A stretch of DNA of 64,000 nt from Pseudomonadota bacterium (GTDB lineage: Bacteria; Pseudomonadota; Gammaproteobacteria; Burkholderiales; Burkholderiaceae_C), in assembly GCA_018241225.1 (NCBI GenBank), contig JAFEEG010000007.1:1-64000 (forward strand). The letters run 5' to 3'. Under the pieces are notes generated by a model, which saw nothing but the letters and a program-made list of their open reading frames with translations, did not search any database and had not been told where the DNA came from. The translations under genes and the position numbers were made by a program. Positions 11,125 to 19,948 of this stretch are shown here, one piece after another. Position 1 is the first letter of the stretch. The number at the start of each line of letters is the position of its first letter.

Positions 11125-12036
11125 ATGAATCCGCAAGAACTCAAGTCCATCATGGGCTCCGGCCTGCTTTCCTTCCCGCTGACCGACTTCGACGCCAACG
11201 GCGACTTCGACAAGGCGGGCTACATCAAGCGCCTGGAATGGCTGGCGCCCTATGGCGCGACCGCGTTGTTCGCGGCCGGCGGCACGGGCGAGTTCTTCTC
11301 GCTGACCGGCGAGGAATACCCTGAAATCATCCAGACGGCGGTGGACACCTGCCGCGGCAAGGTGCCGATCATTGCCGGCGCCGGCGGCCCCACGCGCTTT
11401 GCCATCCAGTGCGCGCAGGCGGCCGAGAAGGCCGGCGCACACGGCATCCTGCTCTTGCCGCACTACCTGACCGAAGCCGGCCAGGAAGGCCTGGCTGCGC
11501 ACGTGGAAGCCGTGTGCAAGAGCGTGAAGTTCGGCGTGATCGTCTACAACCGCGCCAACAGCCGCCTCAAGCCCGAGACGCTGGCCCGCCTGGCCGAGCG
11601 CAACCCGAACCTGGTGGGCTTCAAGGACGGCGTGGGCGACATCGAGTTGATGAACTCCATCTTCCTGAAGATGGGCGACCGCTTCGCCTACCTGGGCGGC
11701 CTGCCCACCGCCGAGGTCTATGCCGCGGCCTACAAGGCCATGGGAACGCCGGTGTATTCGTCGGCGGTGTTCAACTTCATCCCCAAGACCGCGATGCAGT
11801 TCTACGAAGCCGTGCGTGACGACGACATGGCTACGCAGCACCGCCTGCTCAAGGACTTCTTCATGCCCTACCTCGACTTGCGCAACCGCATGGCGGGCTA
11901 CGCTGTGAGCATCGTGAAGGCCGGCGCCAAGATCGTGGGCCACGACGCCGGCCCGGTCCGCGCGCCGCTGACCGACCTCAAGCCCGATGAGATGGACAAG
12001 CTCAAGACGCTGATCGATTCGCTCGGCCCGCAGTAA
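11125..12036 (+). CDS. kdgD: 5-dehydro-4-deoxyglucarate dehydratase
   Basis: 303 residues from the ATG at 11125; longer in-frame starts run back into the operator region. It is a DapA-superfamily TIM barrel: GGTGEFFSL (residues 52-60) replaces the GTTGE loop of DapA, Tyr in VIVYNRANS and Schiff-base Lys167 in VGFKDGVGD are in place. The FFSL and NRANS features are those of KdgD, which decarboxylates and dehydrates 5-keto-4-deoxyglucarate to alpha-ketoglutarate semialdehyde. The dehydrogenase for that product starts 24 bases downstream, and udh, the lactonase and the dehydratase that supply the substrate are in the divergent operon. Confidence 0.95.
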   Translation: MNPQELKSIMGSGLLSFPLTDFDANGDFDKAGYIKRLEWLAPYGATALFAAGGTGEFFSLTGEEYPEIIQTAVDTCRGKVPIIAGAGGPTRFAIQCAQAAEKAGAHGILLLPHYLTEAGQEGLAAHVEAVCKSVKFGVIVYNRANSRLKPETLARLAERNPNLVGFKDGVGDIELMNSIFLKMGDRFAYLGGLPTAEVYAAAYKAMGTPVYSSAVFNFIPKTAMQFYEAVRDDDMATQHRLLKDFFMPYLDLRNRMAGYAVSIVKAGAKIVGHDAGPVRAPLTDLKPDEMDKLKTLIDSLGPQ

Positions 12037-12060
12037 GCCGCACCCCTCAGGAGATCAGCC

Positions 12061-13497
12061 ATGCAACAACACGACAACTTCATCGGCGGCCAGTGGGTCA
12101 AGGGCAACAGCTACAGCCCCAACATCAACCCCTCGAACCTGGCCGACACCATTGCCGAATACGCGCAGGGCGATGCGGCGCAGGTCGATGCCGCCGTGGC
12201 CGCCGCCACCGCCGCCTTCCCGGCCTGGGCCACCGGCAGCGTGCAGGCGCGCTCGGACGCGCTGGACAAGATCGGCAACGAGATCCTGGCGCGCAAGGAA
12301 GAGTTGGGCACGCTGCTGGCGCGCGAGGAAGGCAAGACCCGCGCCGAAGGCATTGGCGAGGCAGCGCGCGCTGGCCACATCTTCAAGTTCTTCGCGGGCG
12401 AATGCCTGCGCCTGGCCGGCGAGGTGCTGCCTTCGGTGCGTCCCAACATCGGCGTGGAGATCACGCGCGAGCCGGTGGGCGTGGTGGGCCTCATCACGCC
12501 GTGGAACTTCCCCATTGCCATTCCGGCCTGGAAGATCGCGCCGGCGTTGGCCTTCGGCAATTGCGTGGTGCTCAAGCCGGCCGACCTGGTGCCGGGCTGC
12601 GCGTGGGCACTGGCCGAGATCATCAGCCGTTCGGGCATTCCGGCCGGCGTGTTCAACCTGGTGATGGGCCGCGGCAGCGTGATCGGCAATGCGCTGGTGG
12701 CGCACCCGGGCATCCATGCGGTGAGCTTCACCGGCTCGGTGGGCGTGGGCCGCGGCATTGCGGCCAAGTGCGTGGAAACGCACAAGAAGGTGCAGCTCGA
12801 AATGGGCGGCAAGAACCCGCAGATCATTCTCGACGACGCCGACCTGGCACAGGCGGTGGAGCTGAGCGTGCAAAGCGCCTTCTATTCCACCGGTCAGCGT
12901 TGCACCGCGTCCAGCCGCCTGATCGTCACCGAAGGCATCTACCCGAAGTTCATCGAGGCCATGAAGGCACGCATGGACAAGATCAAGGTGGGCGACGCGC
13001 TGGCGCAAGGCACCGACATCGGCCCCGTGTCCAGCCAGAGCCAGCTCGAGCAGGACCTGAGCTACATCGAGATCGGCAAGAGCGAAGGCGCCACGCTGGC
13101 CGCCGGCGGCCAGCGCCTGAAGCTCGATGCAGAAGGTTTCTACATGCAGCCCGCGTTGTTCTCCGAGTCGGTGGCGGCCATGCGCATCAACAAGGAAGAG
13201 ATCTTCGGCCCCGTGGCCAGCGTCATCCGCGTCAAGGACTACGACGAGGCGCTGGCAACGGCCAACGACACCGAGTTCGGTCTTTCGGCCGGCATTGCCA
13301 CCACCAGCCTGAAGTACGCCACGCACTTCAAGCGCCACAGCCAGGCCGGCATGGTGATGGTGAACCTGCCCACCGCGGGCGTGGACTATCACGTGCCCTT
13401 TGGCGGTCGCAAGGGCTCGAGCTACGGCCCGCGCGAGCAGGGCAAGTACGCGCAGGAGTTCTTCACCACGATGAAGACGGCCTACACGCTGGCTTGA
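12061..13497 (+). CDS. alpha-ketoglutarate semialdehyde dehydrogenase (aldehyde dehydrogenase family)
   Basis: 478 residues, normal for the family. The NAD(P)-binding loop FTGSVGVGR, general base Glu247 in LEMGGKNPQ and nucleophile Cys281 in GQRCTASSR are all present, with PWNFPIAIPAWK near residue 145. It oxidises alpha-ketoglutarate (2,5-dioxovalerate) semialdehyde to alpha-ketoglutarate, the last step of the pathway, and is co-transcribed with kdgD. Substrate is assigned from this pairing. Its 3' end overlaps the convergent GNAT gene by 16 bases. Confidence 0.92.
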   Translation: MQQHDNFIGGQWVKGNSYSPNINPSNLADTIAEYAQGDAAQVDAAVAAATAAFPAWATGSVQARSDALDKIGNEILARKEELGTLLAREEGKTRAEGIGEAARAGHIFKFFAGECLRLAGEVLPSVRPNIGVEITREPVGVVGLITPWNFPIAIPAWKIAPALAFGNCVVLKPADLVPGCAWALAEIISRSGIPAGVFNLVMGRGSVIGNALVAHPGIHAVSFTGSVGVGRGIAAKCVETHKKVQLEMGGKNPQIILDDADLAQAVELSVQSAFYSTGQRCTASSRLIVTEGIYPKFIEAMKARMDKIKVGDALAQGTDIGPVSSQSQLEQDLSYIEIGKSEGATLAAGGQRLKLDAEGFYMQPALFSESVAAMRINKEEIFGPVASVIRVKDYDEALATANDTEFGLSAGIATTSLKYATHFKRHSQAGMVMVNLPTAGVDYHVPFGGRKGSSYGPREQGKYAQEFFTTMKTAYTLA

Positions 13498-14114
13498 TCG
13501 TTGTCGGGATTCGGCGGCCGCTGGCCGCCGTCTTCCTTCCATTGACGCTGCGAGAGGCGATACAGGCAGTGCCGCCGCAAGGGGCTGCCCGGCGGCACGG
13601 CCGGGTGCTCGAAGTCTTCATGCGCATCGCGGCTCATGCCGATGCGCTCCATCACCGCGCGCGAACGGGCGTTGACCACGGCGGTGAATGAAACGATCTC
13701 GGCAAGACCGAGCGTGACGAATCCGAAGCGAAGCGCTTCTCGTGCGCCTTCGGTGGCGTAGCCTTGCCCCCAGGCCGAGCGCGCCAGGCGCCAGCCCACT
13801 TCCACGCAAGGCGTGAAGGGCAGCACCCGCACCGGAACGCTCAAGCCGACAAAGCCGATGAACTGGCCGGTGGCCTTGATTTCCACCGCCCAGTTGCTCC
13901 AGCCGCGTTGCGCGAACTGCAATTGCCACGCGTCGATGCTGGCGTCGCTTGCCGAGCGCGATAGGGTCGAAGCGAAGAACTCCATGACCTGCGGGTCGGC
14001 GTTGAGCGCCGCAAACGCATCGCGATCTGCGTCGCGCCAGGTGCGCAAGTTCAGCCTTTGCGTGCAAAGTTCTGCGGGCGCCGCGAGGGTTGGCAATTGA
14101 ATGACATTGGCCAT
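13482..14114 (-). CDS. GNAT-family N-acetyltransferase (RimJ/RimL-like)
   Basis: About 210 residues from the ATG at 14114 (an in-frame TTG at 14150 would add 12). It has the RimJ/L opening CTQRLNLRTWRDADRDAF, a VGWRLARSAWGQGYATEGA acetyl-CoA loop (R/Q-x-x-G-x-G/A) and the NARSRAVMERIGM helix near the end. It most likely acetylates a protein N-terminus or a small amine; the substrate is unknown. The final dozen codons, Pro/Asn/Gln-rich, are read through the end of the convergent dehydrogenase gene. Confidence 0.85.
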   Translation of the reverse strand: MANVIQLPTLAAPAELCTQRLNLRTWRDADRDAFAALNADPQVMEFFASTLSRSASDASIDAWQLQFAQRGWSNWAVEIKATGQFIGFVGLSVPVRVLPFTPCVEVGWRLARSAWGQGYATEGAREALRFGFVTLGLAEIVSFTAVVNARSRAVMERIGMSRDAHEDFEHPAVPPGSPLRRHCLYRLSQRQWKEDGGQRPPNPDNDQASV

Positions 14115-14164
14115 GGGGCTGACTGCTATGCTGGATTCCACAATTCTCAAAATCAGGAGGAATC

Positions 14165-14557
14165 ATGACCCAGACCAGCGTTGTACTGATCGGCCTGGAG
14201 CCGACTCTCATCAACTTTTCAGACCCCGCCTATTCCGCATTCCCCGGCTTGAACGCGGCCAAGGTGCAGGCCGGGCTCGACGCGGATGTGGCCAGCCTCA
14301 AGGCGCTGGGTTATGCGGCCGAGTTGTGCCTGGTGGATTTTGGCGAGACGGCCGAAGCGGTGCTGCGCCAACTCTTCAAGTCCAGGTCGTTCGACTGCGT
14401 GATGCTCGGGGCGGGCGTGCGGCTCATCCCCAAGAACACGCCGCTGTTCGAGAAGCTCATCAACGTCGTGCACGAATGCGCGCCCGGCTCCAAGCTGTGC
14501 TTCAACACCGGGCCGACGGATTCGGCGGCGGCGGTGCAGCGCTGGTTTCCTGCCTAG
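14165..14557 (+). CDS. conserved hypothetical protein
   Basis: 130 residues, preceded by a strong AGGAGGAATC ribosome site. No signal peptide or membrane segment. The pattern of alternating hydrophobic strands and helices (VVLIGLEP, AELCLVDFG, CVMLGAGVRLIP) suggests a small Rossmann-like or flavodoxin-like fold. I do not recognise a function. Its TAG stop shares the tetranucleotide CTAG with the stop of the convergent ASCH gene. Confidence 0.8.
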   Translation: MTQTSVVLIGLEPTLINFSDPAYSAFPGLNAAKVQAGLDADVASLKALGYAAELCLVDFGETAEAVLRQLFKSRSFDCVMLGAGVRLIPKNTPLFEKLINVVHECAPGSKLCFNTGPTDSAAAVQRWFPA

Positions 14558-15027
14558 CGCTCGCCTGCAAGCACGTCCACCAGCCTGAATCGCTCGCACA
14601 CCACCGGCATGTCGCGGGCGAACGGCCGGCCAAGGCGGGCACATTCGCGCTCGAAATAGCCGGCATGGCCGAGTCGCCAGGAGGCGAGTGAGCCGTCGCC
14701 CTCGCCTTCGTCGAACGCGAACTGCGCATCGACCGCCATGAACGGATGGATCTCGGCGCCCAGCGTCTCGATGATGCAAAGCGGTTGCCCGGACCATGTC
14801 GTGACGACACTCATGTCTCCAGGCCTGGGCGCGCGTCGGCCCTCGGCTTCATACGTCCACAGCGCACTGGCGGTGGCGCGCTTTCGTCCGGCCAGGACCA
14901 GCTCGGCCAGTTCACTGGCCAGTTGCTCGGAATCGCCGAAATGGAAGACTTCGTACAGCCGGGCCTCATCGACCTGCGGGTGCTCGCTCCTGAAGTTCGC
15001 CCAGTAGTCCAGAGCTTGCGAGGACAT
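14554..15027 (-). CDS. ASCH domain protein
   Basis: 157 residues from the ATG at 15027. The pattern fits ASCH proteins: LAELVLAGRKRATASAL (the Gly-x-Lys-x-x-Thr motif) at about 42-58, PRPGDMSVVTTWSGQPLCIIET in the barrel, and GEGDGSLASWRLGHAGYFERE toward the end. ASCH domains are PUA-like and bind RNA or, in some members, cleave acylated nucleosides such as N4-acetylcytidine. It follows the AEC carrier gene by 11 bases, so the two may be co-transcribed. Confidence 0.85.
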   Translation of the reverse strand: MSSQALDYWANFRSEHPQVDEARLYEVFHFGDSEQLASELAELVLAGRKRATASALWTYEAEGRRAPRPGDMSVVTTWSGQPLCIIETLGAEIHPFMAVDAQFAFDEGEGDGSLASWRLGHAGYFERECARLGRPFARDMPVVCERFRLVDVLAGER

Positions 15028-15038
15028 TGCCGGCGCCC

Positions 15039-15944
15039 CTATCGCGGCAGCGCCAGCGCAAACGTCAGGCTCGCCACGCCCAGCAGCGTCGACATGGTCA
15101 CCAACCCCGCCACGAACGCCCCGTTGTAGCCCATGCGGCTGGCCAGCACATAGGCGCTCGACGCGGTGGGCACGGCAGAGAAGGCGATCAGTACCGCCGC
15201 TTGCGTGGGCTCCAGCTGCAGGGCGCGCGCCAGGCCCCATGCCACCAGCGGCAGGATGAAGTGCCGGATGGAGAGCACCGACACCGCCAGCACCTTGCCC
15301 TTGCCCAGCTGCGAGAACTGCATGCCGGCGCCCGCCGCCATGAGGCCCAGCGGCAGCGAGGCGCCGCCAATGCGGGTGAAAGTGGGCGTGAGCCAGTTGG
15401 GCACCGTGAAGCCCAGGATGTTGGCCAGCAGCCCCGAGGCGGTCGCGATGATCAGCGGGTTGCGCACCAGCTGACCCACGAAGCCCATCTGCGCATGGCG
15501 CGCCATCGGCCACACGGACGCCACGTTCAGCAGCGGCACGCACACGCCGATCAGCACCGAGATGAGCAGCAGCCCTTGCGTGCCGGCCAGCCGCTCGGCC
15601 AGCGTCAGGCAGATGAAGGAGTTGAAGCGAAACGCCACCTGCGCACTGGCCGCGTGCTCGCGCTTGTCGATGTGATTGCGCAGCCAGGGCAGGAAGGGCA
15701 GGCTGTACGACAGGCCGATGCCCACGGCGCACATCGCCACGCCCGCGCCCACCATGCTGGAGGTGGCGCCAAAGTCCAGCGGGCTGCGCACGATGGAGTG
15801 AAACAGCAGCACGGGAAAGAGAAAGTAGTAGACCAGGCTCTCGACCTGGTCCCACACCTTGCGGTTCAGGGCGGTGTAGCGGCACAGGAGCCAGCCGCAG
15901 GCGATGAGGGAGAAATCGGGAAAGAGAAGCTGCGCGTGGTTCAC
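15039..15944 (-). CDS. AEC-family (auxin efflux carrier type) permease
   Basis: 301 residues from a GTG codon at 15944, with about ten hydrophobic membrane segments. The first is LLFPDFSLIACGWLLCRY; the end has SAVPTASSAYVLASRMGYNG, the conserved C-terminal helix of AEC/MdcF-like proteins. Family members move malonate, other dicarboxylates or auxin-like acids across the inner membrane; the cargo here is unknown. A nearby ATG at 15948 is out of frame. It leads the ASCH gene. Confidence 0.85.
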   Translation of the reverse strand: MNHAQLLFPDFSLIACGWLLCRYTALNRKVWDQVESLVYYFLFPVLLFHSIVRSPLDFGATSSMVGAGVAMCAVGIGLSYSLPFLPWLRNHIDKREHAASAQVAFRFNSFICLTLAERLAGTQGLLLISVLIGVCVPLLNVASVWPMARHAQMGFVGQLVRNPLIIATASGLLANILGFTVPNWLTPTFTRIGGASLPLGLMAAGAGMQFSQLGKGKVLAVSVLSIRHFILPLVAWGLARALQLEPTQAAVLIAFSAVPTASSAYVLASRMGYNGAFVAGLVTMSTLLGVASLTFALALPR

Positions 15945-16060
15945 CCATGCGAGGATAAACGGCCCGATGCCATGGGTAATCCTGGGAATGAGAGGGCGGT
16001 GCTTGCCGCTAGGATGCGGGGTCCCGAAATTTGTCGACCATTCCCATAAGGAGTTCTCTG

Positions 16061-17041
16061 ATGATTCAACGTCGCCATTGGGCCGCGCTGGCCGCTGCCA
16101 CCGCGATGCTCACCATGGCAGGCCCGAGCCTGGCCCAAAGCAACTACCCGACCAGGCCGATCGAGCTGCAGGTGCCGTTCGCCCCCGGGGGCACGACCGA
16201 CATCGTGGCTCGCGTGGTGGCCGATCCCCTCAGCCGTGTGCTGGGCCAGAGCGTGGTGGTGGTCAACAAGGCCGGTGGTGGTGGCACCGTGGGTGCCAAC
16301 GAAACCGCCAAGGCGGCGCCGGACGGCTACAAGCTGGGTGTGGCCACGGTCTCGAGCACCGCGGCCAATCCGGCGATCAACCCCAAGACGCCCTACAACC
16401 CCGTCACGGACTTCACGCCCATCATCAACCTGGCAGCCACGCCGAACGTGATTGCCGTGAACCCGAACTTCCCGGCGAAGAACTACGAGGAGTTCGTTGC
16501 CGAACTCAAGCGCAACCCGGGCAAGTATTCGTACTCGAGCTCGGGCACGGGCGGCATCGGCCATCTGCTGATGGAGCTCTACAAGAGCCTGACCAACACC
16601 TTCGTCACTCACATTCCGTACCGCGGTGCGGGCCCGGCCCTGACCGACACGGTGGGTGGCCAGGTGCCGATGATCTTCGACAACCTGCCCTCGGCAATGC
16701 CTTTCATCCAGGCCGGCAAGCTGGTGCCCATCGTGGTGGCCGCGCCGCAGCGCCTGAAGGAACTGCCCAACGTGCCCACCTTCAAGGAAGTGGGCCTGGA
16801 GCCGGTGAACCGCATGGCCTACTACGGCATCCTGGGTCCCAAGGGTCTGCCCAAGGACATCGTGGACAAGATCAACGCGGGTGCCAAGAAGGCGCTGGAA
16901 GAACCGTCGGTCCGCAAGCGCATCGAGGAAACGGGTTCGGTGGTGATCGCCAACACGCCTGAGCAATTCGCCGAGCAGATCAAGGCCGAACTGGCGATCT
17001 ACAAGCAGGTGGTTGCCAAGCAGAAACTGACGCTCGAGTAA
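16061..17041 (+). CDS. Bug-family (TctC-type) periplasmic solute receptor
   Basis: 326 residues; the ATG at 16061 has AAGGAG eight bases upstream and starts a classic signal peptide cut after SLAQ. The Bug fold is shown by [38 protein letters not shown] and [19 protein letters not shown], the segments that pinch a carboxylate ligand through water-bridged loops. These receptors feed TctAB permeases or sensor kinases, but no permease is next to it, so it is an orphan; ligand unknown. A strong terminator follows. Confidence 0.92.
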   Translation: MIQRRHWAALAAATAMLTMAGPSLAQSNYPTRPIELQVPFAPGGTTDIVARVVADPLSRVLGQSVVVVNKAGGGGTVGANETAKAAPDGYKLGVATVSSTAANPAINPKTPYNPVTDFTPIINLAATPNVIAVNPNFPAKNYEEFVAELKRNPGKYSYSSSGTGGIGHLLMELYKSLTNTFVTHIPYRGAGPALTDTVGGQVPMIFDNLPSAMPFIQAGKLVPIVVAAPQRLKELPNVPTFKEVGLEPVNRMAYYGILGPKGLPKDIVDKINAGAKKALEEPSVRKRIEETGSVVIANTPEQFAEQIKAELAIYKQVVAKQKLTLE

Positions 17042-17087
17042 GCCTCGCGCTTGCCGCTTCGCGTGCGCGAAGTGAGGCGTTTCCAAG

Positions 17088-17125
17088 AGAGAAAGCCGCT
17101 TTCAAGCGGCTTTCTCTTTTTGTTT
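17088..17125 (+). terminator. rho-independent terminator after the Bug receptor gene
   Basis: AGAGAAAGCCGC and GCGGCTTTCTCT form a 12-bp stem around TTTCAA (17088-17117), then TTTTGTTTT. It ends the receptor transcript 46 bases after its stop and just before xerD. Confidence 0.9.
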
Positions 17126-17143
17126 TGCTAGGCTTGCGCCCCG

Positions 17144-18049
17144 ATGACCGTTGCGCCTGCCACCGCCTTTCCTGAAATCGATGAATTCGTCGATGCGTTG
17201 TGGCTGGAGTTCGGCCTCGCGAAGAACACGCTGGAAGCGTATCGGCGCGACCTGAGTTTGCTGGCGCAGTGGCTGCGCGAGCGGCGCGGCACGCTCGATG
17301 GTGCGCGCGAGAACGACCTGCAGGCCTACATGGGCGCGCGGCTTTCGCAAAAGGGCAAGGCCACCTCGGCGAACCGGCGGCTGACCGTGTTCAAGCGCTA
17401 CTACCGCTGGGCACTTCGCGAACGACGCATCGATGCCGATCCCACCCTGCGACTGGTGCCGGCGCGCCAGTCCCTGCGCGTGCCCAAGACGCTGACGGAA
17501 AAGCAGGTGGAAGACCTGCTGGGCGCACCCGATCTCGGCACGCCGCTGGGCCTGCGCGATCGCGCCATGCTCGAGCTCATGTATGCCAGTGGCTTGCGCG
17601 TGAGCGAACTGGTGGGCCTCAAGCTGCACGACCTGGGCATGAACGAGGGCGTGCTGCGCGTCATGGGCAAGGGCAGCAAGGAGCGCCTGGTGCCCTTCGG
17701 TGCCGAAGCGCGCCGCTGGATCGAGCGCTACCTGCACGAGGCGCGCGCAGACATCCTGGGCGGACAGCAGACGGCAGACCTGTTCGTTACCGCACGCGGC
17801 GCCGGCATGACGCGCGTCATGTTCTGGGTCATCGTCAAGAAATGCGCGACAGCGGCGGGCATTCACTCGCCGCTGTCGCCCCACACATTGCGGCATGCCT
17901 TTGCCACGCACCTGCTCAACCACGGCGCCGACCTGCGCGCGGTGCAGATGCTGCTGGGGCATGCCGACATTTCCACCACCACCATCTACACCCACGTGGC
18001 GCGCGAGCGGCTCAAGCAGCTGCATGCGCAGCACCATCCACGCGGGTAG
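17144..18049 (+). CDS. xerD: site-specific tyrosine recombinase XerD
   Basis: 301 residues. An N-terminal SAM-like core-binding domain (residues 10-95) is followed by the catalytic domain with Arg152 (ASGLRVSEL), Lys176 (GKGSKERLVPF), the HTLRH box (His247, Arg250), His273 (LLGHADIST) and Tyr282 (TIYTHV). All six catalytic residues are present. With XerC it resolves chromosome dimers at dif during division. No mobile-element hallmarks surround it, so it is the housekeeping gene rather than a phage integrase. Confidence 0.95.
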   Translation: MTVAPATAFPEIDEFVDALWLEFGLAKNTLEAYRRDLSLLAQWLRERRGTLDGARENDLQAYMGARLSQKGKATSANRRLTVFKRYYRWALRERRIDADPTLRLVPARQSLRVPKTLTEKQVEDLLGAPDLGTPLGLRDRAMLELMYASGLRVSELVGLKLHDLGMNEGVLRVMGKGSKERLVPFGAEARRWIERYLHEARADILGGQQTADLFVTARGAGMTRVMFWVIVKKCATAAGIHSPLSPHTLRHAFATHLLNHGADLRAVQMLLGHADISTTTIYTHVARERLKQLHAQHHPRG

Positions 18050-18074
18050 GCCATCGATTGAAGACGAAGACAAC

Positions 18075-19082
18075 ATGAAGAAGGAAGCATCTCTCCAGGC
18101 ATCTGGCCTCTCGCGCCGCGCGTTGACCGTGGGCGTACTGGCGCTTGCCGCGTTCGCCGACGTGGGCGCGGCTGCGGCGCAGCCCCCACAACCCAAGACC
18201 ATTCGCCTGATCGTCGCCTATCCGGCCGGCGGCGTGAGCGACGTGATCGCTCGCGCAATGGGCGAGAAGCTGTCCGCGCAAACGGGCATCGCCGTGGTGG
18301 TCGAGAACAAGGCCGGCGCCAGCGGCACCATCGGCATGGACGCCGTGGCCAAGGCACCGGGCGACGGCAGCGTGCTGGGCTTTTCGGCCATCAGTCCGCT
18401 GGTGCTCAGCCCGCATCTGGGCAAGCTGCCCTTCGATCCGCTGAAGGACATTGCGCCGGTGGCCAGCGTGATGGTCTCGCCGGTGATGCTGCTGGCCACC
18501 CCGGCCAGCAAGAGCCAGGATTTCGCCGGGCTGATGCGCGAGGCCAAGGCTTCCCCGGGTGCGATTCGCTGGGCCACGTCGGGCCAGGCGTCGCTCGGGC
18601 ACATCATGCTCGAGCAGTTGCATGCGGCCTCGGGCGTGCAGGTAACGCATGTGCCGTACAAGGGCGGCGGCCAGCAACTCAACGACGCGCTGGGCGGGCA
18701 GTTCGAGATCCTGTCGACCAACGCGGGGCCGACGCTGTCGCCGCACATCCAGTCGGGCAAGCTGCGCCCGCTGGCCGTGGGGGCGCCTTCGCGCCTGCCT
18801 GGCCTGCCGCAGGTGCCCACGCTGGCCGAATTGGGTTATCCGGCGGCCAACCTGTCCTCGCGCTTCGGCATCTTCGCGCCGGGCAGCACGCCGCCGGCAC
18901 TGGTCGAGCGCCTGAACACAGAGATCAATCGCGCCCTGGCCAACCCCGAGGTCGCGGCCAAGCTGCGCGCCACCGACAACGAGCCGGCAGGCGGCAGCCC
19001 CAGCGACTTTGCGCGCGAGATTGCCAAGGAGTACGAGGCCAACGGGCGGATCATCCACGCAGCTGGGATCAAGGCGGACTGA
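18075..19082 (+). CDS. Bug-family (TctC-type) periplasmic solute receptor
   Basis: 335 residues starting MKKEASLQASGLSRRALTVG, with a twin-arginine-like SRR before the hydrophobic core and a predicted cut after AAAAQ. Bug signatures are IRLIVAYPAGGVSDVIAR, TSGQASLGHIMLEQLH and HVPYKGGGQQLNDALGGQ. It lies 25 bases after xerD, so it may be co-transcribed with it by accident of layout. No TctA/TctB is near. Ligand unknown. Confidence 0.9.
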   Translation: MKKEASLQASGLSRRALTVGVLALAAFADVGAAAAQPPQPKTIRLIVAYPAGGVSDVIARAMGEKLSAQTGIAVVVENKAGASGTIGMDAVAKAPGDGSVLGFSAISPLVLSPHLGKLPFDPLKDIAPVASVMVSPVMLLATPASKSQDFAGLMREAKASPGAIRWATSGQASLGHIMLEQLHAASGVQVTHVPYKGGGQQLNDALGGQFEILSTNAGPTLSPHIQSGKLRPLAVGAPSRLPGLPQVPTLAELGYPAANLSSRFGIFAPGSTPPALVERLNTEINRALANPEVAAKLRATDNEPAGGSPSDFAREIAKEYEANGRIIHAAGIKAD

Positions 19083-19086
19083 CCGG

Positions 19087-19905
19087 CTATCTGCCGGCTG
19101 CTGCCTGCGCATCGAGCAAACGCAGTTCTTCATCGCTGAAGCCCGCCCTTGCGCGGGCTTCGTGGTTGAAGGGCGGCTTCAGGCGCGGCGCCTCGTAGCG
19201 CGCAACCAGATTCGGGTACAGGGCCTCGGGGTCTTGTCCGCTGCGCTCGCACAGCCAGCGATACCAGTGGTTGCCGATGGCCACGTGGCCCACTTCGTCG
19301 CGCAGGATGATGTCCAGGATGGCCACCGCCTCGTGCGCGTCGGGCGTGTTCACGCGGCGCAGCTTGGCCTGGATGAGCGGCGTGGCGTCCAACCCGCGCG
19401 CCTCCAGCGTCCGGGGCACCAGGGCCATGCGGGCCAGCACGTCGTCCTTGGTGCGCTCGCACATGGTCCACAAGCCGTCGTGGCCCGGAAAATCGCCATA
19501 GCGCCAGCCCATGGCCTGCAGGTGGGCATGCAGCAGACTGAAGTGCTGAGCCTCTTCATCGGCCACGCGCAGCCAGTCGCGGTAGTAGGCCGAGGGCATG
19601 CCGTCGAAGCGCCATACCGCGTCGAGCGCGAGGTTGATGGCGTTGAACTCGATATGGCAGATGGAATGCACCAGCGCCGCGCGGCCTTCGGTCGTGAAAG
19701 GCGAGCGCTTGGGCACGGCGGTGGCCGACACGCGTTCCGGGCGGTCGGGGCGGCCAGGGACACCAACGTCGTCGCCGTTGGTACGCACGGAATCGGTGCC
19801 GATGCCCTCCAGGTCGCCGCCGGCGGCCAGGGCGCGAGTGGCTTGGACTTTGCTGTCGGGGTCGGCCAGGCGCAAAGCCTCCAGGGCACGAAGGCGAAGG
19901 TGCAT
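19087..19905 (-). CDS. DUF455 ferritin-like protein
   Basis: 272 residues from the ATG at 19905. The middle carries the metal-site motifs of ferritin-like proteins: HIEFNAINLALD, DEEAQHFSLLHAHL and RDEVGHVAIGNHWYRWL, spaced as E-x-x-H pairs on long helices. This is the DUF455 family; a di-iron oxygenase or hydroxylase role is plausible but unproven. Its 3' end converges with the Bug gene four bases away, and it is divergent from the gamma-carbonic anhydrase gene. Confidence 0.85.
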   Translation of the reverse strand: MHLRLRALEALRLADPDSKVQATRALAAGGDLEGIGTDSVRTNGDDVGVPGRPDRPERVSATAVPKRSPFTTEGRAALVHSICHIEFNAINLALDAVWRFDGMPSAYYRDWLRVADEEAQHFSLLHAHLQAMGWRYGDFPGHDGLWTMCERTKDDVLARMALVPRTLEARGLDATPLIQAKLRRVNTPDAHEAVAILDIILRDEVGHVAIGNHWYRWLCERSGQDPEALYPNLVARYEAPRLKPPFNHEARARAGFSDEELRLLDAQAAAGR

Positions 19906-19948
19906 CCCTACAATTCTAGGTTTTCGAGAGTCTGAAAGAGGATCTGCA

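Noticed and set aside
14554..15948. Single 464-codon minus-strand ORF joining the AEC and ASCH regions
   Set aside because: Only its C-terminal third is the ASCH protein; the rest is a wrong-frame reading of the AEC carrier, which has its own good ORF ending at 15039.
16031..16060. Earlier ATG for the first Bug receptor
   Set aside because: The ATG at 16061 has AAGGAG at the right distance and gives a normal signal peptide; the longer form adds residues before it.
17144..18049. xerD as a phage or island integrase
   Set aside because: No attachment repeats, no tRNA gene, no excisionase or phage genes nearby; sequence is the housekeeping XerD type.
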